DNA of 64,000 bases. Source: Caulobacter sp. 17J80-11. GTDB lineage: Bacteria > Pseudomonadota > Alphaproteobacteria > Caulobacterales > Caulobacteraceae. Below the pieces are notes generated by a model. The model made no database searches. It worked only from the letters and a program-made list of their open reading frames with translations, and had not been told where the DNA came from. Each line of letters starts with the position of its first letter. The stretch's first letter is position 1. Where the stretch lies: NCBI RefSeq assembly GCF_014349105.1, contig NZ_JACSJI010000002.1, forward strand, positions 186,001 through 250,000. Reading direction: 5' to 3'. A program made the position numbers and the translations under genes. Below are positions 49,168 to 60,167 of the stretch, in pieces.

Positions 49168-49605
49168 TCAGCCGACCCGCCGGCGCACGCCCTTGCCCAG
49201 GCCGATCTGCTTGGCGAAGTCGGACCGGCGCGCGGCGTAGGCCGGGGCGACCATGGGGTAGTCGGGCGGCAGGTTCCATTTCCGCCGGTAGTCTTCCGGG
49301 GTCATGTCGTATTTGGAGCGCAGGTAGCGCTTCAGCATCTTCAGTTTCTTGCCGTCCTCCAGGCAGACGATGTGGTCGTTCTGGACGGACTTGGAGACCG
49401 GAACCGCGGGCTTCTGCTTCTCCAGCGGGCGCGGGGCCTCGATCGGTTCGCCCAGCCGCGTCAGCGTCTGGTGCACCGAATGGATCAGTTCCGGAATGGC
49501 CTGCGGCTGAAGCGGGTTCTGCGTGACGTACGCAGAAACGACCTCCGCGCTCAGGCGCAGCAAGTCCTGGCGGCGTTCAGCCTCGATCTCGCTATGCAAA
49601 TTCAT
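49168..49605 (-). CDS. MucR/Ros-family transcriptional regulator with degenerate zinc finger
   Basis: 145 residues. N-terminal helical oligomerisation part (LLRLSAEVVSAYVTQNPLQP) and the family's DNA-binding domain: VCLEDGKKLKMLKRYLRSKY, MTPEDYRRKWNLPPDYPMVA, SDFAKQIGLGKG. The Ros zinc ligands Cys-x2-Cys and His-x-His are Cys-x2-Asp and Tyr/Tyr here; only the first Cys remains. Some family members are known to fold without zinc. Likely a global H-NS-like silencer or cell-cycle regulator. Confidence 0.9.
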   Translation of the reverse strand: MNLHSEIEAERRQDLLRLSAEVVSAYVTQNPLQPQAIPELIHSVHQTLTRLGEPIEAPRPLEKQKPAVPVSKSVQNDHIVCLEDGKKLKMLKRYLRSKYDMTPEDYRRKWNLPPDYPMVAPAYAARRSDFAKQIGLGKGVRRRVG

Positions 49606-49726
49606 ACGCTGACCAGCCCCTCAAGTTGCGGGACGCCCCATGCGTCTGGACCTCGCGTGACTTCGCAAGTCCCATCCCCGCCCACCGTTACGTTCAACGC
49701 TCCGGTTCCGCTGGAGTTCCAATCGA

Positions 49727-49776
49727 CGGCCCTGTTTCGGTTGATCCCTTGCGCAGGCGGGGCGTAAACAGGGCCG
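49727..49776 (+). promoter_or_regulatory. 11-bp inverted repeat upstream of glyA
   Basis: CGGCCCTGTTT (49727-49737) and AAACAGGGCCG (49766-49776) are perfect complements with a 28-base loop, 31 bases before the glyA start, in the 202-base interval shared with the divergent mucR gene. Possible operator or leader structure. It does not look like a glycine riboswitch. Confidence 0.5.
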
Positions 49777-49807
49777 CTTCCCATTCGCCGCTGACGGATT
49801 CTCGATC

Positions 49808-51106
49808 GTGACCGCACCCGCCGCCGCGTCCGCCTTCACCCACCAGGACTTCTTCGCCTCCCCGCTGGAGAAGGCCGATCCCGAAATCTTCGCGGGCATC
49901 GAAGGCGAGCTGAAGCGTCAGCGCGAGCAGATCGAGCTGATCGCTTCCGAAAACATCGTCTCGCGCGCCGTGCTGGCCGCGCAGGGCTCGGTGCTGACCA
50001 ACAAATACGCCGAGGGCTATCCCGGCCGGCGCTACTACGGCGGCTGCGAGTACGTCGACGTCACCGAGAACCTGGCCCGCGAGCGGGCCAAGCAGCTGTT
50101 CGGCTGCACCTTCGCCAACGTCCAGCCGCACTCCGGCGCCCAGGCCAACCAGGCCGTGTTCATGGCCCTGCTGCAGCCGGGCGACACGTTCCTGGGCATG
50201 GACCTGGCCGCCGGCGGCCACCTGACCCACGGCAGCCCGGCCAACCAGTCGGGCAAATGGTTCCGCCCGGTGACCTACACGGTTCGCCAGGACACCCACC
50301 TGATCGACTACGACCACGTGGCCGAGATGGCCGAGCGCGAAAAGCCGAAGCTGATCCTGGCCGGGGCCTCGGCCTACAGCCGCAAGATCGACTTCAAGCG
50401 CTTCCGCGAGATCGCCGACAGCGTCGGCGCCTACCTGATGGTCGACATGGCCCACTATGCGGGCCTGGTGGCCGGCGGCGTCTATCCGGACCCGCTGCCG
50501 CACGCCCACGTGGTGACCACCACCACCCACAAGACCCTGCGCGGCCCGCGCGGCGGCATGATCCTCTCCAACGACGAGGAGCTGGGCAAGAAGATCAACT
50601 CGGCGGTGTTCCCGGGCCTGCAGGGCGGGCCGCTGGAGCACGTCATCGCGGCCAAGGCCGTGGCCTTCGGCGAGGCGCTGAAGCCGGAGTTCAAGCTCTA
50701 CGCCAAGCAGATCGTCGCCAACGCCCAGGCCCTGGCCGCCGTGCTGGTCGAGCGCGGCCTGGCGATCGTCTCGGGCGGCACCGACAGCCACCTGATGCTG
50801 GTCGACCTGCGTCCGAAAAACGCCACCGGCAAGGCGACCGAGCACGCCCTGGAGCGGGCCCTGATCACCTGCAACAAGAACGGCGTGCCGTTCGACGACA
50901 AGCCGTTCACCGTCACCTCGGGCGTGCGCCTGGGCACCCCGGCCGGCACCACCCGGGGCTTCGGCGTGGCGGAGTTCCAGCAGATCGGCCACCTGATCGC
51001 CGACGTGGTCGACGGTCTGGCTCCCGACGGGACCCCGGACGCGGCCGTCGAGGCGCGCGTGCGGCAGGCGGTGCTGGACCTGACGGGCCGGTTCCCCATC
51101 TACTGA
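49808..51106 (+). CDS. glyA: Serine hydroxymethyltransferase
   Basis: PLP enzyme that converts serine to glycine and feeds one-carbon units; 432 residues. [54 protein letters not shown] and the PLP lysine in [17 protein letters not shown]. Starts with GTG at 49808, with only a weak ribosome binding site. glyA-nrdR-rib is a common alphaproteobacterial order. Confidence 0.98.
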   Translation: MTAPAAASAFTHQDFFASPLEKADPEIFAGIEGELKRQREQIELIASENIVSRAVLAAQGSVLTNKYAEGYPGRRYYGGCEYVDVTENLARERAKQLFGCTFANVQPHSGAQANQAVFMALLQPGDTFLGMDLAAGGHLTHGSPANQSGKWFRPVTYTVRQDTHLIDYDHVAEMAEREKPKLILAGASAYSRKIDFKRFREIADSVGAYLMVDMAHYAGLVAGGVYPDPLPHAHVVTTTTHKTLRGPRGGMILSNDEELGKKINSAVFPGLQGGPLEHVIAAKAVAFGEALKPEFKLYAKQIVANAQALAAVLVERGLAIVSGGTDSHLMLVDLRPKNATGKATEHALERALITCNKNGVPFDDKPFTVTSGVRLGTPAGTTRGFGVAEFQQIGHLIADVVDGLAPDGTPDAAVEARVRQAVLDLTGRFPIY

Positions 51107-51133
51107 GAAAACCGGCTTAAGGGGGCCGAGCCG

Positions 51134-51610
51134 TTGCGCTGTCCATTCTGCGGTCACGCTGAAACCCAGGTGAAGGATTCCCGCCCGTCGGACGACGGCG
51201 CGGCGATCCGGCGTCGTCGCTCGTGCCCGTCCTGCGGCGGGCGCTTCACCACCTTCGAGCGCGTGCAGCTGCGCGAGCTGATGGTGCTGAAGCGCTCGGG
51301 CCGCCGCACGCCCTTCGACCGCGAGAAGCTGGAGCGCTCGCTGGCCATCGCCCTGCGCAAGCGCCCGGTCGAGCCCGACCGGGTCGAGCGCATGATCTCC
51401 GGCATCGTGCGTCAGCTGGAGAGCCTGGGCGAGACCGAGGTGAAGTCCGACGTGATCGGCGAGCTGGTCATGAAGGCGCTGAAGGGCGTCGACGAAGTGG
51501 CCTACGTCCGTTACGCCTCGGTCTATCGCGACTTCCGCGAGACCCAGGACTTCGCCAGCTTCCTGGCGGAGGAGGGGCTGTCGGAGGGCGGCGAGGGCGA
51601 GCACGAATGA
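51134..51610 (+). CDS. nrdR: Transcriptional repressor NrdR
   Basis: ATP/dATP-responsive repressor of ribonucleotide reductase genes. 158 residues: zinc ribbon [17 protein letters not shown] and [16 protein letters not shown], then the ATP-cone ([20 protein letters not shown]). Starts with TTG, fixed by the invariant MRCPFC. ATGA overlap with the next gene. Confidence 0.97.
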   Translation: MRCPFCGHAETQVKDSRPSDDGAAIRRRRSCPSCGGRFTTFERVQLRELMVLKRSGRRTPFDREKLERSLAIALRKRPVEPDRVERMISGIVRQLESLGETEVKSDVIGELVMKALKGVDEVAYVRYASVYRDFRETQDFASFLAEEGLSEGGEGEHE

Positions 51611-52326
51611 CCCGTCCGCGGGTCACGCTGAAGCTCGCCACCTCCCTCGACGGCCGCATCGCCACCGCCAGCGGCGAGAGCAAGTGGATCACCGGCGAGC
51701 TCGCCCGCGAGCAGGTGCACCGCCTGCGCGCCATGCATCAGATGATCCTGGTGGGCGTGGACACGGCGATCGCCGACGATCCCGAGCTGACCGTGCGCCT
51801 GCCGGGCTTTGTCGGCGGCCAGCCGACCCGCGTGGTGCTGGACAGCCGCCAGCGCCTCCCGACGACGGCCAAGCTGGTCGCGACGGCGGAGCGGATCGAC
51901 ACCGTGGTCGTCACGGTGAGCGAGCCGGCCGACCGTCTGGTCGAGGCCGGCGTCACCGTGCTGCGGGTGGCTGAGAAGGACGGCCGGCCCGACTTGGCCG
52001 CGGCGCTGGACGCGCTGGCGATGCACCAGCGCGAGCGGCTGCGCGCGCGCGTAGTCCAGGTCCGCGACGAGGCCGCGTTCGACAAGCTGCTGAGCCTGAC
52101 CGGCGGGGTGCTGATCGAGGGCGGCGGGCAGGTCGCCGCCAGCTTCATCGAGGCCGGCCTGGTCGACGCCGTCGAGTGGTTTCGCGCGCCCATCGTGCTG
52201 GGCGACGAGGGCCGGCCGGCGATCGGCGGCTTCGTCCTGAAGGAACTTTCCGGCGCGCCGCGCTTCCGCAGGGTTGCGGTCGAGGCCCTCGGCGACGACC
52301 TGTGGGAGCGCTACGAGAGGGTCTGA
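51607..52326 (+). CDS. ribD: 5-amino-6-(5-phosphoribosylamino)uracil reductase (RibD C-terminal domain only)
   Basis: 239 residues made only of the reductase half of Rib[91 protein letters not shown]. The N-terminal zinc deaminase domain (HAE and PCxxxGxTPPC) usual for RibD is missing; the space upstream is nrdR, overlapped by ATGA. So the deaminase must be encoded elsewhere. NADPH-dependent second half of riboflavin step 3. Confidence 0.9.
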   Translation: MTRPRVTLKLATSLDGRIATASGESKWITGELAREQVHRLRAMHQMILVGVDTAIADDPELTVRLPGFVGGQPTRVVLDSRQRLPTTAKLVATAERIDTVVVTVSEPADRLVEAGVTVLRVAEKDGRPDLAAALDALAMHQRERLRARVVQVRDEAAFDKLLSLTGGVLIEGGGQVAASFIEAGLVDAVEWFRAPIVLGDEGRPAIGGFVLKELSGAPRFRRVAVEALGDDLWERYERV

Positions 52327-52916
52327 TGTTCACGGGTATCGTCACTGACGTCGGCCGCGTTCGCGCGGTCGCGGACACCGGCGGCAAGCGCCGCTTCGAG
52401 ATCGAAACCGCCTACGACACGTCAGGGGTCGATCTCGGCGCCTCGATCAGCCACGCCGGCTGCTGCCTGACCGTGGTGGACAAGGGCCCCGGCTGGTTCG
52501 CCGTGGAGCTGTCCAACGAGACCCTGGCCAAGACCACCCTGGGCGACTGGACGGTCGGCGACCCGGTCAACCTGGAGCGCGCGCTGAAGGTCGGCGACGA
52601 GCTGGGCGGACATGTTGTCGCAGGCCACGTGGACGCCCCGGGCGAGGTCGTGGCGGTGGAAGCCGACGGCGACTCTTGGCGGGTCAAGGTGCGCGCGCCC
52701 GATCCGCTGCACCGATTCATCGCCCCGAAGGGCTCCGTCACCCTCGACGGGGTGTCCCTCACCGTCAACGAAGTCGAGGGCGACCTCTTCGGCGTGAACC
52801 TGATCCCGCATACATGGGCGGTGACGACGCTGAACCGGCTGAAGCCCGGCGCGCGAGTGAATCTGGAAATCGACGTGCTGGCGCGCTACGCCGCGCGCTG
52901 GCGAGAAACCGCATGA
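52326..52916 (+). CDS. ribE: Riboflavin synthase, alpha chain
   Basis: Dismutates two lumazines to riboflavin. 196 residues with the internal duplication: [15 protein letters not shown] and ISHAGCCLTVVDKGPGWFAV in the first barrel; GEVVAVEADGDSWRVKVRAP and LDGVSLTVNEVEGDLFGVNL in the second, ending IPHTWAVTTLN. Stop/start overlaps on both sides (TGATG with ribD, ATGA with ribBX). Confidence 0.97.
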   Translation: MFTGIVTDVGRVRAVADTGGKRRFEIETAYDTSGVDLGASISHAGCCLTVVDKGPGWFAVELSNETLAKTTLGDWTVGDPVNLERALKVGDELGGHVVAGHVDAPGEVVAVEADGDSWRVKVRAPDPLHRFIAPKGSVTLDGVSLTVNEVEGDLFGVNLIPHTWAVTTLNRLKPGARVNLEIDVLARYAARWRETA

Positions 52917-54049
52917 CCCTGAAGACCGCCGCGAACCTGAACGACAGCCCGATCTCCCCGATCGAGGACATCATCGAGGACGCCCGCAACGGCCGTCCCT
53001 ACATCCTCGTGGACGCGGAAGACCGCGAGAACGAGGGCGACGTCATCATCCCGGCCCAGATGGCCACGCCCGAGCTGGTCAACTTCATGGCCAAGCACGC
53101 GCGCGGGCTGATCTGTCTGTCGATCACCCAGGAGCGCGCCCGCCAGCTGCGCCTGCCGCCGATGGCGGCGGAGAACCGCACCGGCATGGGCACCGCCTTC
53201 ACCGTCTCGATCGAGGCGCGCGAAGGGGTCACGACCGGCATTTCGGCCCATGACCGGGCCCGCACCATCGCGGTTGCGGTGGATCCGACCAAGAACGCCG
53301 ACGACATCGTCAGCCCCGGCCACGTCTTCCCGCTGGTCGCCCGCGAGGGCGGCGTGCTGGTCCGCGCCGGCCACACCGAAGCTGCCGTCGACATCTCGCG
53401 CCTGGCCGGCCTGTATCCGGCCGGGGTGATCTGCGAGATCATGAACGACGACGGCACCATGGCCCGCCTGCCGGACCTGGTCGCCTTCGCCCAGACCCAC
53501 GGCATGAAGATCGGCACCATCGCCGACCTGATCGCCTACCGCCGCCGCACCGAGCGCTACGTCGAGCGCGCCCTGGAGACGCCGTTCGAGAGCGTCCACG
53601 GCGGGCCGTTCCGCCTGATGGTCTACCGCAACACCATCGACCGGACCGAGCACGTGGTGCTGGTCAAGGGAAAGGTGGAGAGCGACAAGCCGACCCTGGT
53701 GCGCATGCACCAGGTGGACTTCGCCACCGACCTGCTGGGCCACGTCGAGGCGCGCCAGTGCTACGTGCCGCTGGCCATGAAGGCCGTGACCGAGCATCCG
53801 GGCGCCGGCGTCATCGTCTTCCTGCGCGACCCCAATCCGGCCGGGCTGTCGGAGCGTTTCAGCGGGGTGGACAAGCACGCCGAAGCGGCGCATGGGCTGC
53901 GCGACTACGGGGTCGGGGCGCAAATTCTGCTCGACCTCGGGGTGCGAGAGATGATCGCGCTCAGTTCCACCCAACCCAAGCCCGCGGCCCTCGACGGCTA
54001 CGGCCTGAAGATCGTCGGCTGGAAAAGCTTCGACGAACTGGAGTCCTAA
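52913..54049 (+). CDS. ribBA: RibBA-type protein: active DHBP synthase with degenerate GTP cyclohydrolase II half (RibBX)
   Basis: 378 residues. The N-terminal half (about 1-205) is a normal 3,4-dihydroxy-2-butanone-4-phosphate synthase: [64 protein letters not shown]. The C-terminal half looks like GTP cyclohydrolase II but has lost its zinc cysteines: SEC is QVD in [15 protein letters not shown] is ARQCY, and EGRGIGL is DPNPAGL. It therefore matches the RibBX variant reported from proteobacteria, so a separate ribA is expected elsewhere. Confidence 0.93.
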   Translation: MTLKTAANLNDSPISPIEDIIEDARNGRPYILVDAEDRENEGDVIIPAQMATPELVNFMAKHARGLICLSITQERARQLRLPPMAAENRTGMGTAFTVSIEAREGVTTGISAHDRARTIAVAVDPTKNADDIVSPGHVFPLVAREGGVLVRAGHTEAAVDISRLAGLYPAGVICEIMNDDGTMARLPDLVAFAQTHGMKIGTIADLIAYRRRTERYVERALETPFESVHGGPFRLMVYRNTIDRTEHVVLVKGKVESDKPTLVRMHQVDFATDLLGHVEARQCYVPLAMKAVTEHPGAGVIVFLRDPNPAGLSERFSGVDKHAEAAHGLRDYGVGAQILLDLGVREMIALSSTQPKPAALDGYGLKIVGWKSFDELES

Positions 54050-54050
54050 G

Positions 54051-54488
54051 GTGAGCGACAAGGTCCGCGTCCTGATCGTCGAGGGACGGTTCTATTCCGA
54101 TCTGCAGGACGAGCTGCTGGCCGGCGCGCGCGCGACGCTGGACTCGTTCGAGGCGGAGCACGAGACGATCACCGTGCCGGGCGCCTTCGAGATCCCGGCC
54201 GCCATCGCCATGGCCGCCCGCGCCGGCGGCTACGACGGCTACGTCGCCCTGGGCGTGGTGATCCGCGGCGAGACCACCCACTACGACTATGTCTGCGGCG
54301 AGTCCGCCCGCGGCCTGATGAACCTGACCCTCGAGGGCAACGCCATCGGCTACGGCATCCTGACCGTCGAGGACGAGGACCAGGCCTGGGCCCGAGCCCG
54401 GGTGAACGAAGGCGACAAGGGCGGCGCGGCCGCCCGCGCCTGTCTCGACATGATCGCGCTGAAGCGCGTCTTCAAAGGCGACCGCTGA
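54051..54488 (+). CDS. ribH: 6,7-Dimethyl-8-ribityllumazine synthase
   Basis: 145 residues. Substrate-binding [30 protein letters not shown] with the catalytic His, and [17 protein letters not shown]. Starts with GTG one base after the ribBX stop. Stop overlaps nusB. Penultimate step of riboflavin synthesis. Confidence 0.97.
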   Translation: MSDKVRVLIVEGRFYSDLQDELLAGARATLDSFEAEHETITVPGAFEIPAAIAMAARAGGYDGYVALGVVIRGETTHYDYVCGESARGLMNLTLEGNAIGYGILTVEDEDQAWARARVNEGDKGGAAARACLDMIALKRVFKGDR

Positions 54489-55021
54489 TGACCGACGCCA
54501 CGCCGCGCCCGAACAGCCTGAAAGAGGTGATCGACCACCTCAACGCCGCCGGGGACGCGAAGGACTCCAAGCTGTCGTCCAAGGAGCGCCGCGCGCGCAC
54601 CGTGGCGCGGCTGGCCGCGGTCCAGGCCCTCTACCAGATGGAGATGACCGGAACCGGCGTGGAGGTCGTGATCCGCGAGTTTTCCGATCACCGCTTCCAG
54701 GGCGACCTGGAGGGCGAGACCCTGGCCGACGCCGACGAAGCCTTCTTCGCCGACCTGGTTCGGGGCGTGGTTTCGGGGCAGGCCAAGATCGACGCGGCGG
54801 TGACCAAGCGGCTGGCCTCCAACTGGCGTCTGGAGCGGATCGACGCCACCCTGCGCGCCGTGCTGCGGGCCGGCGTCTGGGAGCTGGCCGAACGTCCGGA
54901 CGTGCCGACCGAGGTGGCCATCGACGAGTACGTCGAGATCGCCAAGGCGTTCTTCGACGAGGCCGAGGCCAAGTTCGTCAACGCGGCGCTGGACGGCGTC
55001 TCCCGCGATGTCCGCGCCTGA
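54488..55021 (+). CDS. nusB: Transcription antitermination factor NusB
   Basis: 177 residues, all-helical: [20 protein letters not shown], a middle insert [39 protein letters not shown] and [20 protein letters not shown]. Takes part in rRNA antitermination with NusE. An N-terminal extension of about 35 residues is typical for this class. Overlaps thiL by 14 bases. Confidence 0.96.
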   Translation: MTDATPRPNSLKEVIDHLNAAGDAKDSKLSSKERRARTVARLAAVQALYQMEMTGTGVEVVIREFSDHRFQGDLEGETLADADEAFFADLVRGVVSGQAKIDAAVTKRLASNWRLERIDATLRAVLRAGVWELAERPDVPTEVAIDEYVEIAKAFFDEAEAKFVNAALDGVSRDVRA

Positions 55022-55976
55022 CCGGCCGGACGAGTTCGACACCATCGCGCGGCTGTTCCGGCCGCTGACCGAGGGCGCGCCCGAGGCCCGCGAGCTGGCC
55101 GACGACGCGGCCGTGCTGGGCATGCGTCCCGGCTGGGATCTGGTGATCACCAAGGACGCCCTGGTCGAGGGCGTCCACTTCCTGCCTGACGATCCGCTGG
55201 AGCTGGTGGCGCGCAAGGCGCTGCGGGTGAACCTGTCGGACCTGGCCGCCAAGGGCGCGGAGCCGTTCGGCTATTTCCTGGCCATCGCCTGGTCGGCCCG
55301 CTGCGGCTGGGCCGAGCGCGAGGCCTTCGCGCGGGGCCTGCGCGAGGACCAGGACGCCTTCGGCGTGCGTCTGCTGGGCGGCGACACGGTCTCCACGCCC
55401 GGGCCGCTCACCGTGTCCGTCACCGCTCTGGGCTGGGTCCCGATGGGGCGCAGCCCGTCCCGCGCCGGCGCCGAGCCCGGCGACCTGGTGGTCGTCACCG
55501 GCACCATCGGCGACGGCTGGCTGGGCCTGCGGGCGCGCCGGGGCGAGCTGTCCGAACTGACCGGCGGCCAGCGCGAAGAGCTGGTCGACCGCTACCGCCT
55601 GCCGCGGCCCCGCACAGGCCTGGCCGAGCAGGTGCGCGCCGCCCACGCTTCGATCGACATCTCCGACGGCCTGGTCGCTGACCTCGGTCACGTGGCCGAG
55701 GCCAGCGGGGTGGGGGTGGAAATCGACCTCGAGCGCCTGCCGCTGTCCCAGCCGGCCCGCTTCTGGCTGGACCACCAGGCTGACCGCGCAGCCGCCCTGA
55801 TCGCGCTCGCCACCGGCGGCGACGACTACGAGATCGCCGCCGCCGTGCGTCCCGAGCACGCCCTCGGCCTCAAGGGGGCGGTGCTGATCGGCCGGGTGGT
55901 CGAAGGGGAGGGCGTGCGCGTCCTCCACGACGGGCGCCCCGTCGAGATCGAGCGCAGCGGCTGGCGGCACGGCTGA
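55008..55976 (+). CDS. thiL: Thiamine-monophosphate kinase
   Basis: 322 residues. [75 protein letters not shown], and [23 protein letters not shown]-dependent phosphorylation of thiamine phosphate to thiamine pyrophosphate. The ATG at 55008 lies inside nusB. Last gene of the nrdR-rib-nusB-thiL run. Confidence 0.95.
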   Translation: MSAPDRPDEFDTIARLFRPLTEGAPEARELADDAAVLGMRPGWDLVITKDALVEGVHFLPDDPLELVARKALRVNLSDLAAKGAEPFGYFLAIAWSARCGWAEREAFARGLREDQDAFGVRLLGGDTVSTPGPLTVSVTALGWVPMGRSPSRAGAEPGDLVVVTGTIGDGWLGLRARRGELSELTGGQREELVDRYRLPRPRTGLAEQVRAAHASIDISDGLVADLGHVAEASGVGVEIDLERLPLSQPARFWLDHQADRAAALIALATGGDDYEIAAAVRPEHALGLKGAVLIGRVVEGEGVRVLHDGRPVEIERSGWRHG

Positions 55977-56017
55977 CCTCAACCATCCGCTAACCGTATC
56001 GCCGCTATGGCGATCCC

Positions 56018-56449
56018 ATGCGCCGTCGCGACCTCTTCGCCGCCACCCTGGCCGCCGCCTCGTCGGTCGCGGCCGCCGCCGCCGCGTCTGAGACGACGGA
56101 GAAGGCGCCGGAAGGCCAATACGTCGACCTGTCGCCGACGGCCCTGCCGGTGATCGAGGCGGGACGCCTGCGTAATTACGTGTTCGTCGGCGTCCGGGTG
56201 GTCCTCACTCCGCGCGCCGATCCGGTGCGCCTGAAGGCCAAGGAGCCGTACTTTCGCGACGCCCTGGTGCGCGCGGCGCACCGCACGCCCTTCACCGTGG
56301 CCGACGATCTGACCCGTCTCGACGAGGCCAAATTGAAGGCCTCGCTGATGCGCGACGCGGCCGCCATAGCCGGTCCCGGCCAGATCCAGGCCGTCGAGAT
56401 TCTGAACCAGACTCCGCGCCGGCGCACAGGCTTCGACCGGCGCCGGTAA
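56018..56449 (+). CDS. Exported protein of unknown function, Tat-like signal
   Basis: 143 residues. MRRRDLFAATLAAASSVAAAAA is an N-terminal signal with an RR-x-LF pattern close to Tat. The mature part, with YVDLSPTALPVIEAGRLRNYVFVGVRVVLT, resembles the membrane-adjacent strand pair of FliL-type proteins ('inhibitor'/SPFH-like), but too weakly to name it. Ends in a basic tail. 41 bases after thiL, 197 before hppA. Confidence 0.7.
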   Translation: MRRRDLFAATLAAASSVAAAAAASETTEKAPEGQYVDLSPTALPVIEAGRLRNYVFVGVRVVLTPRADPVRLKAKEPYFRDALVRAAHRTPFTVADDLTRLDEAKLKASLMRDAAAIAGPGQIQAVEILNQTPRRRTGFDRRR

Positions 56450-56529
56450 AGCTCAAGAATTCAACTGAATAGACCATCGTTCGCCGACGGTTGCGCAGGC
56501 TTTGCCGTTCGGGCACTTTCCCGCGACCA

Positions 56530-56560
56530 TGTCGGGAAGCGTCTCTACTGATTCCCGACA
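56530..56560 (+). promoter_or_regulatory. Perfect inverted repeat upstream of hppA
   Basis: TGTCGGGAA (56530-56538) and TTCCCGACA (56552-56560) with a 13-base gap, 86 bases before the hppA start. Candidate operator or leader hairpin in the 197-base intergenic region. Confidence 0.5.
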
Positions 56561-56646
56561 GGCTTGGGAGGAGATCTATCGAAGGCGGAGGGGGGATTTC
56601 TCCGGTCTTCGGCAGGTCCGCGCGCAAAAAGAGGGGCGCTTGAATT

Positions 56647-58779
<2,133 letters not shown>

Positions 58780-58803
58780 CCAAAGCCGCAAGGCTGAACT
58801 GCA

Positions 58804-58837
58804 AGCGCCCCGGAGAGCGATCTCCGGGGCGCTTTTT
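58804..58837 (+). terminator. Rho-independent terminator of hppA
   Basis: AGCGCCCCGGAGA (58804-58816), GCGA loop, TCTCCGGGGCGCT (58821-58833): 13 pairs, followed by TTTTTCTTT. Confidence 0.92.
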
Positions 58838-58852
58838 CTTTCCCCCGTAAGG

Positions 58853-58987
58853 CATCCCGGCCGGAGCGGAGCGCAGCGCAGCGGAGAGCCGGGACCCAGC
58901 AAGCTCGGCGCTTTTGCAGCGCGGGCTTCGCAGCGTTGAGGTCGCGCTTGCTGGGTCCCGGATAAGCGCTGCGCGCTTTCCGGGATG
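58853..58987. repeat. Nested palindromic element between hppA and bamE
   Basis: Outer arms CATCCCGG (58853-58860) and CCGGGATG (58980-58987); inner arms of 16 bases, CCGGGACCCAGCAAGC (58889-58904) and GCTTGCTGGGTCCCGG (58946-58961), perfect. No ORF of note. REP/BIME-like in structure; the two flanking terminators are inverted copies of each other, making the whole 58804-59039 a large quasi-palindrome. Confidence 0.85.
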
Positions 58988-59004
58988 ATGGGGAGGGGAA
59001 ACAA

Positions 59005-59039
59005 GAAAAAACGCCCCGGAGATCGCTCTCCGGGGCGTT
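59005..59039 (-). terminator. Rho-independent terminator of bamE
   Basis: AACGCCCCGGAGA (59010-59022), TCGC loop, TCTCCGGGGCGTT (59027-59039): 13 pairs. AAAAA to the left (59006-59010) gives the T run on the minus strand. Reverse complement of the hppA terminator almost base for base. Confidence 0.92.
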
Positions 59040-59065
59040 CTGCGTTCCTGAGCCGGCGAGAGCCG

Positions 59066-59542
59066 TCAGTCCGGGCGGCGGCCGCCGGGCTGGTTCTCTT
59101 CGGTGTTCGGCATGACCGTGCGGCCGACGTTGCCGAGCAGCTGCTCCAGCACGGTCAGCTCGCGGCCGCGGGTCGGGGTCTCGCGATCGTTGAAGGCGAC
59201 CTTGCGGCCGTCGGCCATGTCCAGCGCCTTCACCGCGGTGACCTGCTCGCTGGCCGGGTCGAAGCTGACGACGGTGACGTCGCGGCTGTTCACCTGCGGG
59301 CGGTGGTAGGTCGTCGTCGAGGTGATCTGCGACACGTAGTACCAGGTGTTCGGTTCGAAGGTGGAAATCGCCGAGGGCGAGCCCAGCTTGGCCAGCACGG
59401 TGGACTTGGTGTCCTCGCCGACCTTCACTTCCTTCGGGTTGGCGTCGACCGCCTGGTAGCCCTGGCGCGCAACCGTCGGCGCGCAGGCGGAAAGGCCGGC
59501 GACGGCGACAGCGGCGATCAAAGCAGTGCGGAAGTTCGACAT
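59066..59542 (-). CDS. bamE: Outer-membrane assembly lipoprotein BamE (SmpA/OmlA)
   Basis: 158 residues. Type II signal MSNFRTALIAAVAVAGLSAC with lipobox LSAC; BamE fold with VKVGEDTKSTVLAKLGSPSA, TFEPNTWYYVSQ and KALDMADGRKVAFNDRETPT. The C-terminal extension (ELTVLEQLLGNVGR and a polar tail) is usual in alphaproteobacteria. Accessory subunit of the BAM complex. Divergent from the CBP3 gene. Confidence 0.93.
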   Translation of the reverse strand: MSNFRTALIAAVAVAGLSACAPTVARQGYQAVDANPKEVKVGEDTKSTVLAKLGSPSAISTFEPNTWYYVSQITSTTTYHRPQVNSRDVTVVSFDPASEQVTAVKALDMADGRKVAFNDRETPTRGRELTVLEQLLGNVGRTVMPNTEENQPGGRRPD

Positions 59543-59630
59543 GGCGCCCCTCGCGACGAGTGTTCAGCCCTTTGACCTATCGCTCCTCGATCATTAGTTC
59601 AACGGCAGGCGACAAAGGGGCGCCTGCGAC

Positions 59631-60167
59631 ATGCTTCACCGGCTGCTCAAGCCACGGGCCGCAAAGGCGGCCGGAACAAAGCTTTACGCCGCCGCGGTGG
59701 CCCAGGCGCGACAGCCTGAATTCTATCTGGACCTCGGCGTCGAGGACCGGGTCGACGCGCGCTTCGAGCTGTACACCCTGCACGTGGTCCTGCTGGTCGA
59801 ACGCCTGAAGGATCAAGGCGAACAGGCCGCCGAGACCTCGGAGGCCCTGTTCGAAACCTACGTGTCGGCGTTGGACGACTCGCTGCGCGAAATGGGCGTG
59901 GGCGATCTGTCGCTGGCCAAGAAGATCCGCAAGCTCGGTGAAGCGCTGATGGGTCGCACCAAGGCCTACGTCGAAGCGCTCGATCCCGAGCCCGATTCCG
60001 ACGCCTTGACCGGCATCGTGGCGCGTAACGTGTTCTCCGACGAGGCGGCGCTGGAACGCGCCGCCCCGGTGGTCGACTACATCGTCCGCGCCCACGACGC
60101 GCTCGCCGCGCAACCCCTGAAGCAAATCCTGGAAGGGCGGCCCGCGTGGCCGCAGGTCCGCCAATGA
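59631..60167 (+). CDS. Ubiquinol-cytochrome c chaperone (CBP3/UQCC1 family)
   Basis: 178 residues, mostly helical: AVAQARQPEFYLDLGVEDRV, DARFELYTLHVVLLVERLKD, ETYVSALDDSLREMGVGDLS, KIRKLGEALMGRTKAYVEAL. In mitochondria CBP3 assists cytochrome b assembly; bacterial relatives are inferred to do likewise for the bc1 complex. Overlaps the DUF177 start by ATGA. Confidence 0.93.
   Translation: MLHRLLKPRAAKAAGTKLYAAAVAQARQPEFYLDLGVEDRVDARFELYTLHVVLLVERLKDQGEQAAETSEALFETYVSALDDSLREMGVGDLSLAKKIRKLGEALMGRTKAYVEALDPEPDSDALTGIVARNVFSDEAALERAAPVVDYIVRAHDALAAQPLKQILEGRPAWPQVRQ

Noticed and set aside
49606-49807. Glycine riboswitch before glyA
   Set aside because: The conserved tandem aptamer core was not seen; only one inverted repeat is present.
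52200-52330. FMN riboswitch in the rib operon
   Set aside because: The genes overlap with no leader space, and no RFN-like core is visible upstream of nrdR or ribD.
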